DNA of 64,000 bases from Bombardia bombarda (taxonomy: Eukaryota > Ascomycota > Sordariomycetes > Sordariales > Lasiosphaeriaceae). Location: positions 1-64,000 of the forward strand of contig JAULSR010000007.1 in assembly GCA_030512295.1 (NCBI GenBank), in the 5' to 3' direction. The notes beneath the pieces are model-generated. The model had not been told where the DNA came from. It worked only from the letters and a program-made list of their open reading frames with translations, and made no database searches. A program made the translations under genes and the position numbers. Positions 1 through 10,035 of this stretch are shown in pieces; within the stretch, counting starts at the first letter, position 1, and each line of letters begins with the position of its first letter.

Positions 1-1056
1 AGGAAGATTTTAATAGCTAATAAATCGTTTTCCCTTTTTAATTAAAAGGAAGTTGAAGCTTTTATTAAACGAGGAGTCTTTATATTCTAAAAGTACAACC
101 TAGAGAAATATAAAAATATATATATTTTTAAGTCGCGTATAATATAAGTTAAAAGCAAAGAAACGGACTCTCCGTATAAGAAGTCCCGGCTTATAATATA
201 AAGGTATAACGACTAAAGAATTAATATTAATGTAAAGCCTTATAATTTAATAAGCGAGCTAACGGATTTTAATTACTTTAATACTTTTCTTTATTCGATA
301 AAGAATAATATTTTAACATATAATTTTAATTTATTTTCTTAAGTAAATTTATTATAATTATTTAAAAAAAAATTATAAAAATCGTTAAACTATTATATAA
401 TATAACCAAAATAAATAAATATTAATAAATAACTTACTTTAAATATTATTAAAATCAATTAAATATAATTATATTAACTTACGATTTATTAATTACATTA
501 AATCGTAATTAACATCTAAAAATACATTAAATAACGAATATATAATATATATATCGCATCGATTTATATACCGGCGACAATATAATATTAAAAACTTATA
601 AAAAAAAACATTATTAAAATAAATAAACGAATTAAATAATAAATAAAACACGTCGATTAAAGTTTTAATTACATTCCCCTTAACCTCTTTGTAACTAAAC
701 TATTCATTTACATAAACGCCTCACTCGTTAATAATAATAAAAACTTAAGCTTACAAATCGGATATACAATCTTTAGATAAACGAAAAGATAAATAAAAAA
801 TATAATTCATTAATTATTAATTAAATATAAATAAATTATAAAAAAGTACTAACTTTAAAGATTTACGTTATAATTAACGGCGTTAATATAAGTATTTCTT
901 TTAATATAACGATTAATATAATCCTAACTAAACTAAGCATTTTAAATATCTTTATAATTGTTTATATTAACTTTTTCTTTCTATATATACTTAATTAAAC
1001 TAAGCATTATAAAAGAAAAGCGGCTTATAATTAATATTATAAATATAAAATAAATA
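1..1056. other. AT-rich RIP-mutated block, left flank of transposon nest
   Basis: Very AT-rich sequence dominated by TA, AA and TT dinucleotides, with stop codons in every frame and no recognisable protein. It ends at the TA dinucleotide that precedes the left inverted repeat of a pogo-type element at 1057. Composition matches the RIP-mutated repeats that follow, so it is probably also old transposon sequence, but I cannot assign a family. Confidence 0.75.
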
Positions 1057-1120
1057 ACGTAAATCATAAACGACCCGCGCATACAAACGACCCGCGCACT
1101 TTCAGACCGCGTCGCAACCT
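1057..1120 (+). repeat. Left terminal inverted repeat of pogo-type element
   Basis: Matches the reverse complement of 9255-9318 except for a few positions, nearly all C/T or G/A differences as RIP would create. Inside it the word CGACCCGCGCA occurs twice, about 16 bp apart, so the repeat contains a tandem motif that may be a duplicated transposase-binding site. TA precedes it at 1055-1056. Confidence 0.85.
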
Positions 1121-1146
1121 TTTGATCTTAACACGCGATTTTTCCA

Positions 1147-1815
1147 CAACAACATAATATCTATACAAACAAAAAAAGGCAGAATTACTCTTACTATTGA
1201 GGCACTTCGTACAACAAAAGAAATATCAATCCGACTCGCTACAAAGACGTACGACGTCCCTGAAACCACCCTCCGCGACCGAATGAAAAGCTACACTCCA
1301 AAGGCTAATAAACGCAATGCCTAGCATAATTTGACCTTAATTAAAGAAAAGACCCTTTTATAATATATAATTGATTTAAATACGCAAAGATTTCCGCCCC
1401 GGATTGACGATGCGAGATATGGCCGATCTCCTTCGCAAGACGCGTGGCGCGGAGCCAGTCGGCAAGTAGTGGCTATACAACTTCATATAACGCCGCTCCG
1501 AGCTTAAGACGCGTTTTTTACGTGCATACGACTTCTAAAGGGCCTTCTACAAAAATCTTAACCTAATAAACGCGTGGTTCCGACTTATAGTTAATATACG
1601 GGCGAAATACAGCAACCAAAACTGCGACTTTCATAATTTCGACCTATGGATCTCTTGAATATTATACAACTTTTCTGAAGCCGTTTTATAGTTAGAGTAT
1701 GTGTAATACCATATTATTAAACACTAAAGAAGCTCTTTAACTAATGTTTTTTTAGCCGTAAAACAATTAACGAAAAATACAAAGCTAATTACTCACGAGA
1801 TAACCCTCTTAACTC
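1147..1815 (+). pseudogene. pogo/Fot1-type transposase, N-terminal and mid part (RIP-inactivated, internally deleted)
   Basis: Readable peptide includes EALRTTKEISIRLATKTYDV and PETTLRDRM (HTH_psq/CENP-B-like DNA-binding head), then after a 1-nt frameshift near 1408 MADLLRKTRGAEPVGK, RRSELKTRF and NAWFRL (second HTH), reaching FHNFD, the position of the first catalytic Asp of the DDE domain. At about 1653 the frame jumps directly to residues typical of the region after the catalytic domain (SEAVL..LEYV, then AVKQLTKNTKLITHEITLLT), so most of the DDE core is deleted. The in-frame stops sit at expected Gln codons (CAG/CAA changed to TAG/TAA). Reading fails at about 1815, where the retrotransposon interrupts it; the C-terminus resumes near 8905. 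Confidence 0.85.
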
Positions 1816-2037
1816 TTTCGGTAGCACGATCCTATGGACGTTTTGCTATAGTAAGTAATGGCGCGGGACGGTAATTAAAGTCGGGAAGAGAAAGAAAAAT
1901 AGGAAACTTACCAAGGAAGCTCGGAAAGGCCGGAACCAAGTAAGGCATAAGGTGGTCGCTAAAAGATTAGGATAATTTATAAGAAAAAGAAAGGAATTTA
2001 AGCTTTCGGGACGAAAAGCTTAAAAGGAAAGGCATCG

Positions 2038-2413
2038 TGTTACGTACTAAGTCGCTAACTAACCTACGTACATAAACCCCGCAGTAGGACTGGGATCTAA
2101 CTAGCCGGAGGGACAAAAGGATAGAACATTCCAATCCTAGGCAGTAGCTAATCACTTGGCTCCTAGGGAGCGGACTGCAGACTGAAGCAAAGGCACGGTT
2201 TCTCTGTTGAACTAGATTAATATATATATAACTTTATAACAACACGCTTCCATAATTTTAATTACTAGTTAATAAATAAGGATTGTTTAGATTCAATATC
2301 TATTTGTATCTTTTAATTATAACGACCTGTCCCAGTAACGTTAACTACTGTATTTACCCGTACCCTTGTCTAATAACCGTCGGAAGCCCCCTATGACTAC
2401 CTAGGTCGTAATA
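2038..2413 (-). mobile_element. Solo LTR, copy 1 (strongly RIP-mutated)
   Basis: A 376-bp sequence whose reverse complement begins TGTTRCGACC-like (here TATTACGACC) and ends GTAACA, matching the solo LTR at 9627-10035 along its whole length. The flanks are CATCG (2033-2037) and CGTTG (2414-2418); both derive from CGTCG by one G-to-A or C-to-T change, so they are read as a 5-bp target duplication altered by RIP. It lies just upstream of the gag remnant of the surrounding chromodomain retrotransposon but is not that element's own LTR, since it is inverted and has its own duplication. Confidence 0.8.
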
Positions 2414-2477
2414 CGTTGTTTATTTATTTAAAACAATTATACGAAGTCAACAACCTTCACTTTACCTCGATACTATC

Positions 2478-3660
2478 ATGTCCGGTTCCACCAGTAACTA
2501 GCCCGCCGCTCGCTCAGGAAGCCCTAAGCTTCCTAGGGCCCGGGCCACAGCGGCCCCGGTGCCCAAGCGTCCTCGTACTCATAAAATTAAGTCCGACAAC
2601 GACAACGACGATAATAATAAAGTTATCCGCAAAGAGGTTAAGAACCTTAAGCTTGAGATTCGCAACCTTGCTTTTAGGTTTGAGCAGGCAGCCTAAACTG
2701 TAACTTAGGCCACCACTTAAACCGTAGCTTAGATTGCGGTTTAAGTTGCTTGCACAAACATTAATCGCATTAATTTTACGCGTTTTTTATTAAAATCGAT
2801 AAAATAAGTAACGTTTATGCCCCGTATAGCAGTAATGATAATAAAACCCGCACCGGTTTCGAAAGATTAAAGATGAACCTACCACCCGTATTCGACGAAA
2901 TTAAGAAAGAGAATCTCTTTAGTTTCCTCACCCAAATTAAAACCAATCTACAATTTAAGCAGATAGTAAAGGCCGCGCCTTGGGTCTTTTATACCGCTAG
3001 CTTTTTATTAGGAAAGGCCTTTAAATAGTTTTAACTAACGTTGGAAAATTATTTAAGGAATATCGAATTAATTTGACGCGACGAAACCAAAAAAATCTTT
3101 TTTAACTTTATAAAGTTCAAGGCTACTATTACATAAATCTTTAACGTAATAAATAAAGTCCGAATCGTTAAGTTAAAAATTACCTTATTAGTTCAAACCA
3201 GGTCGGTAACGACTTACTTTTCCGAATTTAAATAGCATATATTAAAATTAGATTAGGGAAAAAAGGGTTTTAAATATTAATATTATGCCGGCTTAAAGAG
3301 TAACGTTAAAAATAAATTTATTAAAACCGACCGGGCTTCGGTTAATTTAAATAAATATATGAAGCTCATTATTATTATCAATAACCGCTTTTTTAAACGA
3401 AAGCTTAAAAAGTTAAAAACTTGTCCGGTTTTATTTTCGCACGCGAAACGGCCCTAATAATAGCATATACCTTATCGAAAAACAACTACTTATAGCTCCC
3501 ATAGACCTATAGATATCAATATAATTAGCGTTAAAAAAACCTTTTTAAAAAAAGGAGAAACCTTTTTTAAAAAAGAAGAAGCTTTTTAATTGCTTTAAAT
3601 ATAATAAGTTTAAGTATTACGCAAGAGATTGTTAGGGTAAACCTCTTTTTAAATAGAAAG
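2478..3660 (+). pseudogene. gag remnant
   Basis: ATG at 2478 begins MSGSTSN, a Ser/Pro/Arg-rich head, followed by an acidic to coiled-coil segment (EVKNLKLEIRNLAFRFEQAA) and then stops at Gln codons. From about 2874 a capsid-like segment reads NLPPVFDEIKKENLFSFLTQ and continues with interruptions to a zinc knuckle at 3591-3632. The part to 2700 has normal GC, while the rest is AT-rich. Inactivated by RIP-type stops. Confidence 0.75.
3591..3632 (+). other. Degenerate CCHC zinc knuckle of gag
   Basis: Fourteen codons read CFKYNKFKYYARDC. The spacing is exactly that of a retroviral-type CX2CX4HX4C knuckle, but the second Cys and the His are both Tyr. TGY to TAY and CAY to TAY are the G-to-A and C-to-T changes expected from RIP, so two of four metal ligands were lost by RIP. 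Confidence 0.75.
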
Positions 3661-3669
3661 GGGTACCCC

Positions 3670-6600
3670 CTAATAAAAAGGCTACTGCAATTTCGGTCAG
3701 CGGGATCGAAATACGAGGGGAGGGCGAAAACCTTTCGACGGCCCTAGCGCACCTAATAGGGAATGAAACAAACCTTAAGGTTGACTACGCCAAAATTAAT
3801 ATAATTAATAATAAGGTTTACGTTTTTTTTAATAATTAGGATTATGAAGATGGTAATAACTTTAACCTATATATGATTTACGAGGGTGCGGACTATAAAG
3901 CCACTACTATTTTTATTAAAGCTTAAAAAGGGGCTTAATAATTTAATTAAAAAAATAAAAGCGGTAATTAAAAACTTTAATTATTATTTAAGGAATATTA
4001 AACGATTAAGAAAAAACCTTTAATCGGAAGATAAACCCCCGCAAACATTTAAATGCGAAGTTACGAGGTATATTATAGCCAAAATTTAAAACTAATAGAG
4101 CGTACTTCTTCCGTAGTAGAACTTTAAACTTATGGAAATTAATATATAAAATAACCTATACGAATAAAACGAAGCTATTCCTCGATATAAAGAATTAAAA
4201 AGATAAACGTTTAACTTCGAGTGGTTATTTATAATGGAACCTTATAAATAGGACCCAGAAGACTGCCGACAGCTGCACCTAGGTCACCCGGACCACTACT
4301 TGGTAGCGTGGTAGGATTGCACTTATTACGCTTATAGGAAGTATCTAGCCTAAAAGATCGAATATAATTTCTTTTATATATGTACGAATCCGATGAATAA
4401 AGTCGATTAAGCTGTTTATAAAGATCATTATTTGGTTAGATTTATAAAGATCTGTATTAATCTAAAAATGGATTAGAATAAAGAAAAAGATTTCGAAAAA
4501 ACCGATTATATTAAGAAAATTAAGCTGGAAAGGAGCCCGAAATACCCGATCGAATGTACTTACGCCGATTATCGTTCTTATAAAAACGAAAAATACTTTT
4601 TTTATAATTTTATAAAACTAGCGGAGTGGTATTAAGGAACCTTTAAAGCGTAAAATACAAATCCGGCGCTTATTAAAAGAACGAAAAAAAAAGAACTTTT
4701 ATTTTAGGAAGGAGTAAGAGGAGGATTATGCCGTTTTCCCACCCTTATACTAAAAACCTTTGAACCCGTACCCGCATTACTTACGTTAATCGCTTCGCCC
4801 TCCCGAGACACGACGCCGGTAGGAGCTATTACGTCGGTATCGTAACGTTTATATAAATTAATAAAAAACCTACGTCGTAAATCGGGAAACGGGGAAAGCT
4901 CGTCGCGTAAAAGCGGCGAATAATATTATATTAGGTCTTTTATACAATTAATTCTAGCCGAATACTAATAATAAACTTCCAATAAAAGTAGTCGGTATTA
5001 AAATAAATAATAAAACTAATCGATTCGAAAGCATCGATTAATCTAATCTTATTAAAGTTAATAAATAAATATAAAATCCTTTAAAGGATAAAGGAGTTAC
5101 TTTACTTTATTAAAATATTTAATAGAAAGAAGGTTAATTATAATAATAAATAGATTTTTAAAGAAATAAAACCTTTCGAGATTTCGGTTGAAGGACATTT
5201 ATAAAAAATAACCTTCGACGTTTTAACTATCGGATATTATAATACTATATTAGGGAGGTTATAATTATTTAAATCTAATTTAAACGTTAATTAAGAATAC
5301 GGCCGTATTTTAAGTTAAAAAAACTTAGGAATTTTATAAGTCGATATAGTTTTAATAAACGGCGAAAAGTATAATAAAACTTTTATGATTAAGATTTTAT
5401 TTAATAAAAATTTAAGAAAAATAATATATATTTTATTAATAACGGAAGATTGAAAAGAGGGGAATTTAATAAAAGGAGTCCTTAAAATATATTAAAAATA
5501 TTAAATCTTAAGAATTTAAAAAAAATTGGACTCCTAAAGTATAGTTTATAAGATTATAAAATACTATTAAAACTTAATATATAATTAAGGTATTTTCCGA
5601 TTTACCCTTTAAATAAATAAAAGCGGAAGGCTTTAATAAAATATATATAAAAATAATTTATAAATAAATATATTAAACTATTGTAATTACCCGTAAAAAC
5701 ATTTATCTTATTATAGTAAGCTTAAACTTGTAATTGATTATTGACTATTAAATAATAATATAATTAAAAATCAGTATCCGCTTCCTTTAATAACGGATAT
5801 AAAGGATCAATTAAGCCAAATTACGATTTTTTTAAAATTAAACCTTATATTAACTTTCTTATAAATTAAAATAAAGAAAGGAAAAGAGTAAAAAACCGCT
5901 TTTAAAACTCCAATTAAATATTTTGAATATTAAGTTATATTATAAGGCTTAACTAACGCACCGGCCTTTTTTTAAGCTAGGATCGATAAAGTCCTTCGGG
6001 ATTATATAAGAGATTTTATAATAATATATATCAATATATTTTTTATTTTCTCGAAAAACGAAAAAAAGTACGAGAAGTATGTATATAAAGTTATATAAAT
6101 ATTCGAAAAGATTAGGCTATTTATTAACCCGAAGAAAAGCGAATTCTATAAGCGAGAAATGGATTTCTTAAGCTATAGGATCTTAGAAAGATAGATTCGT
6201 ATAGATATTAAAAAAGTTATAATAATATGTAATTAATTATAACTTATAAACCTTATAAAAGTTAAAGAATTTTTAAGGTTCGTTAATTTTTATAAAAGGT
6301 TTATTAAATCGTTTAAATAACTTGCAAAACCATTTTATAGGTTAATTAAAAAAGATATTTTTTAGCATTAGAGTGAGGAATATAGTAAAGTATTTAAGGA
6401 TATTAAGAAAGTTATTTTTGACGACCCGATTCTACGATTACCTAACTTTACGAAAGAAATCGAAGTCGAATAGATATTTTAAACTAGGCGATAGGCGGTT
6501 AAATAGGTTAAAAAGACAAATAAAGAAGATTATACCCCTACGCGTTTTATTTACGAAGTTTTAAAGGACTAGAACTTAATTACCTTATTTATAATAAGGA

Positions 6601-8370
6601 ATTAATATTAATTATTTATATATTTAAAAAATAAAAGGCGTAGTTAAACGGAACCATTTATGAGGTGAAAGTATATACGGATTATAAAAACCTAATATAT
6701 TTTACTATATCGAAAGATTTAAATTAATAATAAATATATTGGTCCGAATTCTTATTCGAGTTTAATTTTCGAATTATTTACCGCAAGGGATCCGAAAACG
6801 TAAAGGCGGACGCGTTAAATAAGATAAGAAAACCCCCGTAGAGAAGTAACTTATGGACAATCTTGGAAAAGGGACTTAATAAGGAACTAAAATATAAGCC
6901 TATAGGTATAAGATTTAAGAAGCTCGCGGAAGATATTAATGTAATAGAAAATATAGAGCAAGGAATATAGATAAAAGTTAAGGTTTATAGATTTAATAAA
7001 TAGGTGAAAAGAATTTTAAAGGAAGACGGCTCGTTATATTAAGGAAGGTTTAAGGTTTTTAATAATATATAAGAATAGTTAGTTAACGATATATATCGGT
7101 TAGCTATTAAAGGGTATGTTAGAGCTATATGGACGATTGTATGAATCCGGGAGCACTTTAGTTTCCCCGGCATTAAGGCTAAGGTCGTTAAAACATTTAA
7201 AAAATATAATATTTATTATAAAACTAAAGCAAACCGTTATAAACCGTATGGTATATTATAGCCGCTATTTATAACGTCCAGACTATAGGGTTTTACTAGT
7301 ATAGACTTTATAGTTAAGCTGCTACCGTTAAAGGACCCGGCGATAGGGGTCGTATATAATAATATTATAATGATTATAGATCGGTTTACGAAGTATTGTT
7401 ACTTCCTTCCGTTCCGGGAAAGCACGACGGCGGAATAATTATCTTATATCTTCCTAAGGATAGTTATAACCCACTATAGATAGCCCAACGAAATCATTTC
7501 GGATAAGGATAAGCTATTTACGTTTAAATTTTAGATAGTTTTCATAAAATATACGGGGATATATTACCGGCTATTTACTACGTATTACCCTAAAACCGAC
7601 GGATAAATTAAAAAAATAAACTAAATAATAAAAACTTATTTAAAAGCGTATATTAATTATAAATAGGATAATTGGGTGGAGTTACTCCCTATAGTTTAGG
7701 TTTTTTATAATAGTTTAAAAACAAAAATAATTAAAATTATATTATTTTTTGCTAATTATAATTATAAAATACCGTTATATTTCGTAAAAAGAGTATAAAA
7801 CTTTATATTTAAAGTAATAATATAAATTAAAAGGTTATAAGCTATATATATTATATTTAAAAAAAAAACTTCAGTTTATTCGGGTAAAAATAAGCCGTTA
7901 TTATAATAATAAAAGACTAGAGGCACCAGTCTTTACAAAGGGGAACAAGGTATACCTTATCCGTAAAAACCTTACATTAAAACGACCAAATAATAAGTTA
8001 GACTTTAAAAAGCTTAGACCGTTTAGGATAAAGAAAAAAATCTTTTTAAATAATTATATATTCGTTTTATTAAAAATAATACGCTCAAAAACTAATATTT
8101 TTCACGTTTTGTTACTTAAGCTTGCAAATAAAACTATTAAGCTAAATAATAATATAAAAATAAGAGTGGATAAGGAAAAGTACGATATAAAAGAAGTGTT
8201 AAATTTTAAAATAATAAAGAAACAATTATAATATTTAATAAAATAGGAAAATTATAAATATAATAGTAATATATAAGAACCCTCGGGAAATTTTAACTAT
8301 TTTAAAAAGTTAGAGCAATTTTACCGATAAAACCCTAATCTCCCGGACCTAGGCTTATTGCCGTCCAATC
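3670..8370 (+). pseudogene. pol remnant: protease/RT/RNase H/integrase/chromodomain
   Basis: RT is seen around 6010-6300 (degraded YIDD box read as YIN at 6027-6035, then LFINPKKSEFYKRE and RFVNFYKRFIKSF-like text). RNase H: RKGSENVKADALNK-like text at 6780-6820. Integrase: FTSIDFIVKLLP, IIDRFTKYCYFLPFRE and IISDKDKLFTFKF at about 7290-7540; the catalytic Glu after the TDG motif (7598-7606) reads Lys at 7610-7612. Chromodomain: VDKEKYDIKEVLN then YLIK*ENYKYNSN and EPSGNFN at 8160-8310, where the stop replaces the conserved Trp (TGG to TAG). Frame is kept over long stretches despite dozens of stops, which fits point mutation rather than rearrangement. Confidence 0.8.
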
Positions 8371-8904
8371 GACCTCCCCCGGGTCGAAAGCGCTAGCGCC
8401 GAATTCGGAAGAAAAAGCGATAGGCGGGTCGGGCCTAACGAATACCGAAAGTATGGGGCGTTAGAAGATGGGAATGGTAAAAACATTACGGAAGGAAAAA
8501 GGATTGCTAACGGATATAAAGGCGGCGCTATTAATAGCGGGAAGGATAGGATCGGTAGACTCCTCCTTCTCAAAACCTTTCATCCCGCGACGAAAAAAGT
8601 TATACTCGCGGTTTCGCGACGCCTCCTTTTAATTACGGATAGAGTTCATTTTTTTAGAAAAAGAACTTAATTTTATAGTAAAAGCCAGGAGCTCCCGTTC
8701 GACTTTTTTCCCCTCCTCTTTAAAACGGTCGGTTTTGGCGGAGGTCCTTTCGACTAGAAAGAAACGCGTTAGTAGGATAAATCTGTAATCAAAGGTTAGA
8801 AAAATTAACCTACGTTAAAAATAAATATTAATACCGTTATAATAACGATAGTAAAGAACGCATTTACTACAATTATTAGAGCAACTATTTAAAATCACGT
8901 AAGG

Positions 8905-9200
8905 GATCCCTCGACGGAAGTAAGGAAAATATTCGGACATTTCGCAAAGCTAATAAGGCCCTTACAAAACGTTGGAAAGCTAAAAAAACACGCGTACGAG
9001 CTGGGGGGGCATTTATTATAAAAGATACGCTTAGTTTAATTAAACAAAAAAACATATATAATAGCAGTCAAATAAAAAGTTAGCAGAAAGGGGTGCTACA
9101 TAAGTTAAGCCGTCGGGCTTACGACGCTATAGAAGGTGCGGCAAAACTGGGCATAATATACGAACCTATTAGGAAGTTAAAAAGACTTTAAAAGAAAAGA
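8905..9200 (+). pseudogene. pogo/Fot1-type transposase, C-terminal part
   Basis: Continues the transposase interrupted at about 1815: ENIRTFRKANKALTKRWKAK, KTRVRAGGA (basic segment after the coiled coil) and, after a frame change, KPSGLRRYRRCGKTGHNIRT, the C-terminal zinc-knuckle-like tail found in Fot1/Pot-type transposases. It ends about 60 bp inside the right inverted repeat. The exact junction with the retrotransposon is uncertain by some tens of bases. Confidence 0.75.
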
Positions 9201-9254
9201 ATATAATTAAATGCAATTAATTTTCTTATATTATTGTGGAGTAATTGAATTAGG

Positions 9255-9318
9255 AGGTTACGATGCGGTTTGAAAGTGCGCGGGTCGCTTGTATGCGCGG
9301 GTCGCTTATAAACCACGT
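9255..9318 (-). repeat. Right terminal inverted repeat of pogo-type element
   Basis: Inverted partner of 1057-1120, with the same doubled GCGCGGGTCG word. It is followed by TA at 9319-9320. It keeps more C and G than the left copy. Confidence 0.85.
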
Positions 9319-9626
9319 TATTTATTTAATTAATATATATGCTTTATTCCGATATTAAAACCTTTTTTAAATTAAATTTAATTATTTATTAATATACTGT
9401 TGGATTTACGATCAATTAAAGGCATATAGCCGTTAGGCTATGATTGGTCAATAAGATGAGAGGTGTGCAAAACAGTGGGGAGCTAGTCACGTGTCCTAGG
9501 AACCCCTCCAAAACCACCCACTTCCTGTCCCCGTAGTTCGTGATCTTTTTAGATAGATAAGCAGATTAATATAATAACAATAACCCCCCCCCCCCCCAAC
9601 CCGTTCTTTACGGTTATTATAGTAAC
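9319..9626. other. Spacer between transposon nest and younger solo LTR
   Basis: AT-rich to about 9410, then about 150 bp of more normal composition (around 9420-9560) with no coding potential, a run of 14 C at 9584-9597 and the GTAAC target duplication at 9622-9626. No gene seen. Confidence 0.6.
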
Positions 9627-10035
9627 TGTTGCGACCTGGGTAGTCACAGGGGGCTTCCGACGGTTATCAGACAAGGGCACGGGTAAACATAATAGTTAAC
9701 GTTACTGGGACAGGTCGTTGTAGTCAAAAGATATAAGTAGATGCTGAATTTGAATAGTCCTTGTTTATTGACTAGTAATTAAACTATGGAAGCGTGTTGT
9801 TATAAAGTTATATATATATTAATCTAGTTCAACAGAGAAACCGTGCCTTTGCTTCAGTCTGCAGTCCGCTCCCTAGGAGCCTCCGCTTCCTGGGAGCCCT
9901 CGCTCCCCGGGAGCCGAGTGATTGGCTACTGCCTGGGACTGGAATGTTCCATCCTCCTGTCCCTCCGGCCAGTCGGATCCCAGTCTTACTGCGGGGTCTA
10001 TGCACGTGGGTCAGCCAGCGACTCAGCACGTAATA
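9627..10035 (+). mobile_element. Solo LTR, copy 2 (weakly mutated) with GTAAC target duplication
   Basis: Begins TGTTGCGACC and ends GTAATA (the terminal CA apparently changed to TA). It is flanked by identical 5-bp direct repeats GTAAC at 9622-9626 and 10036-10040, typical of LTR-retrotransposon integration. It is 409 bp against 376 bp for copy 1; the extra bases are two more units of a 17-bp tandem repeat near 9865-9917. No internal retroelement sequence lies next to it, so it is a recombined solo LTR. It retains far more C and G than copy 1, indicating a younger insertion or less RIP exposure. Confidence 0.88.

Larger units (their letters stand above)
1816..8904 (+). mobile_element. Ty3/gypsy chromodomain retrotransposon, RIP-degraded
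   Basis: In order on the plus strand: gag N-terminus (ATG 2478), capsid-like segment (about 2870-3450), CCHC zinc knuckle (3591-3632), reverse transcriptase (about 5740-6230), RNase H (about 6240-6830), integrase (about 7040-7900) and chromodomain (about 8160-8335). This order (RT-RH-IN-chromodomain) defines chromodomain-containing Ty3/gypsy elements. The outer limits are set only by where the interrupted transposase stops and resumes; I could not find the element's own LTR pair, so the ends may be truncated or too mutated to see. No frame is open for more than a short stretch. Confidence 0.8.
1057..9318 (+). mobile_element. pogo/Fot1-type DNA transposon, RIP-degraded and split by a retrotransposon
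   Basis: The two ends carry 64-bp inverted repeats (1057-1120 and 9255-9318) starting ACGT, and each is flanked by TA (1055-1056 and 9319-9320), the target duplication of Tc1/mariner/pogo elements. Between them lie the two ends of one transposase: helix-turn-helix to coiled-coil region at about 1147-1815, and the C-terminal basic region and zinc knuckle at about 8905-9190. The roughly 7 kb in between is a Ty3/gypsy element in the same orientation. A Fot1-type element is normally about 2 kb, so 8.26 kb reflects the nesting. Inactive: many stops, an internal deletion and a frameshift. Confidence 0.85.

Noticed and set aside
2416..2703. 95-aa ORF upstream of gag as a host gene
   Set aside because: A different reading frame over the start of the retrotransposon gag remnant that begins at 2478.
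2038..10035. The two similar LTRs as the ends of one retrotransposon
   Set aside because: They are in opposite orientation and each has its own 5-bp target duplication, so they are independent solo LTRs.
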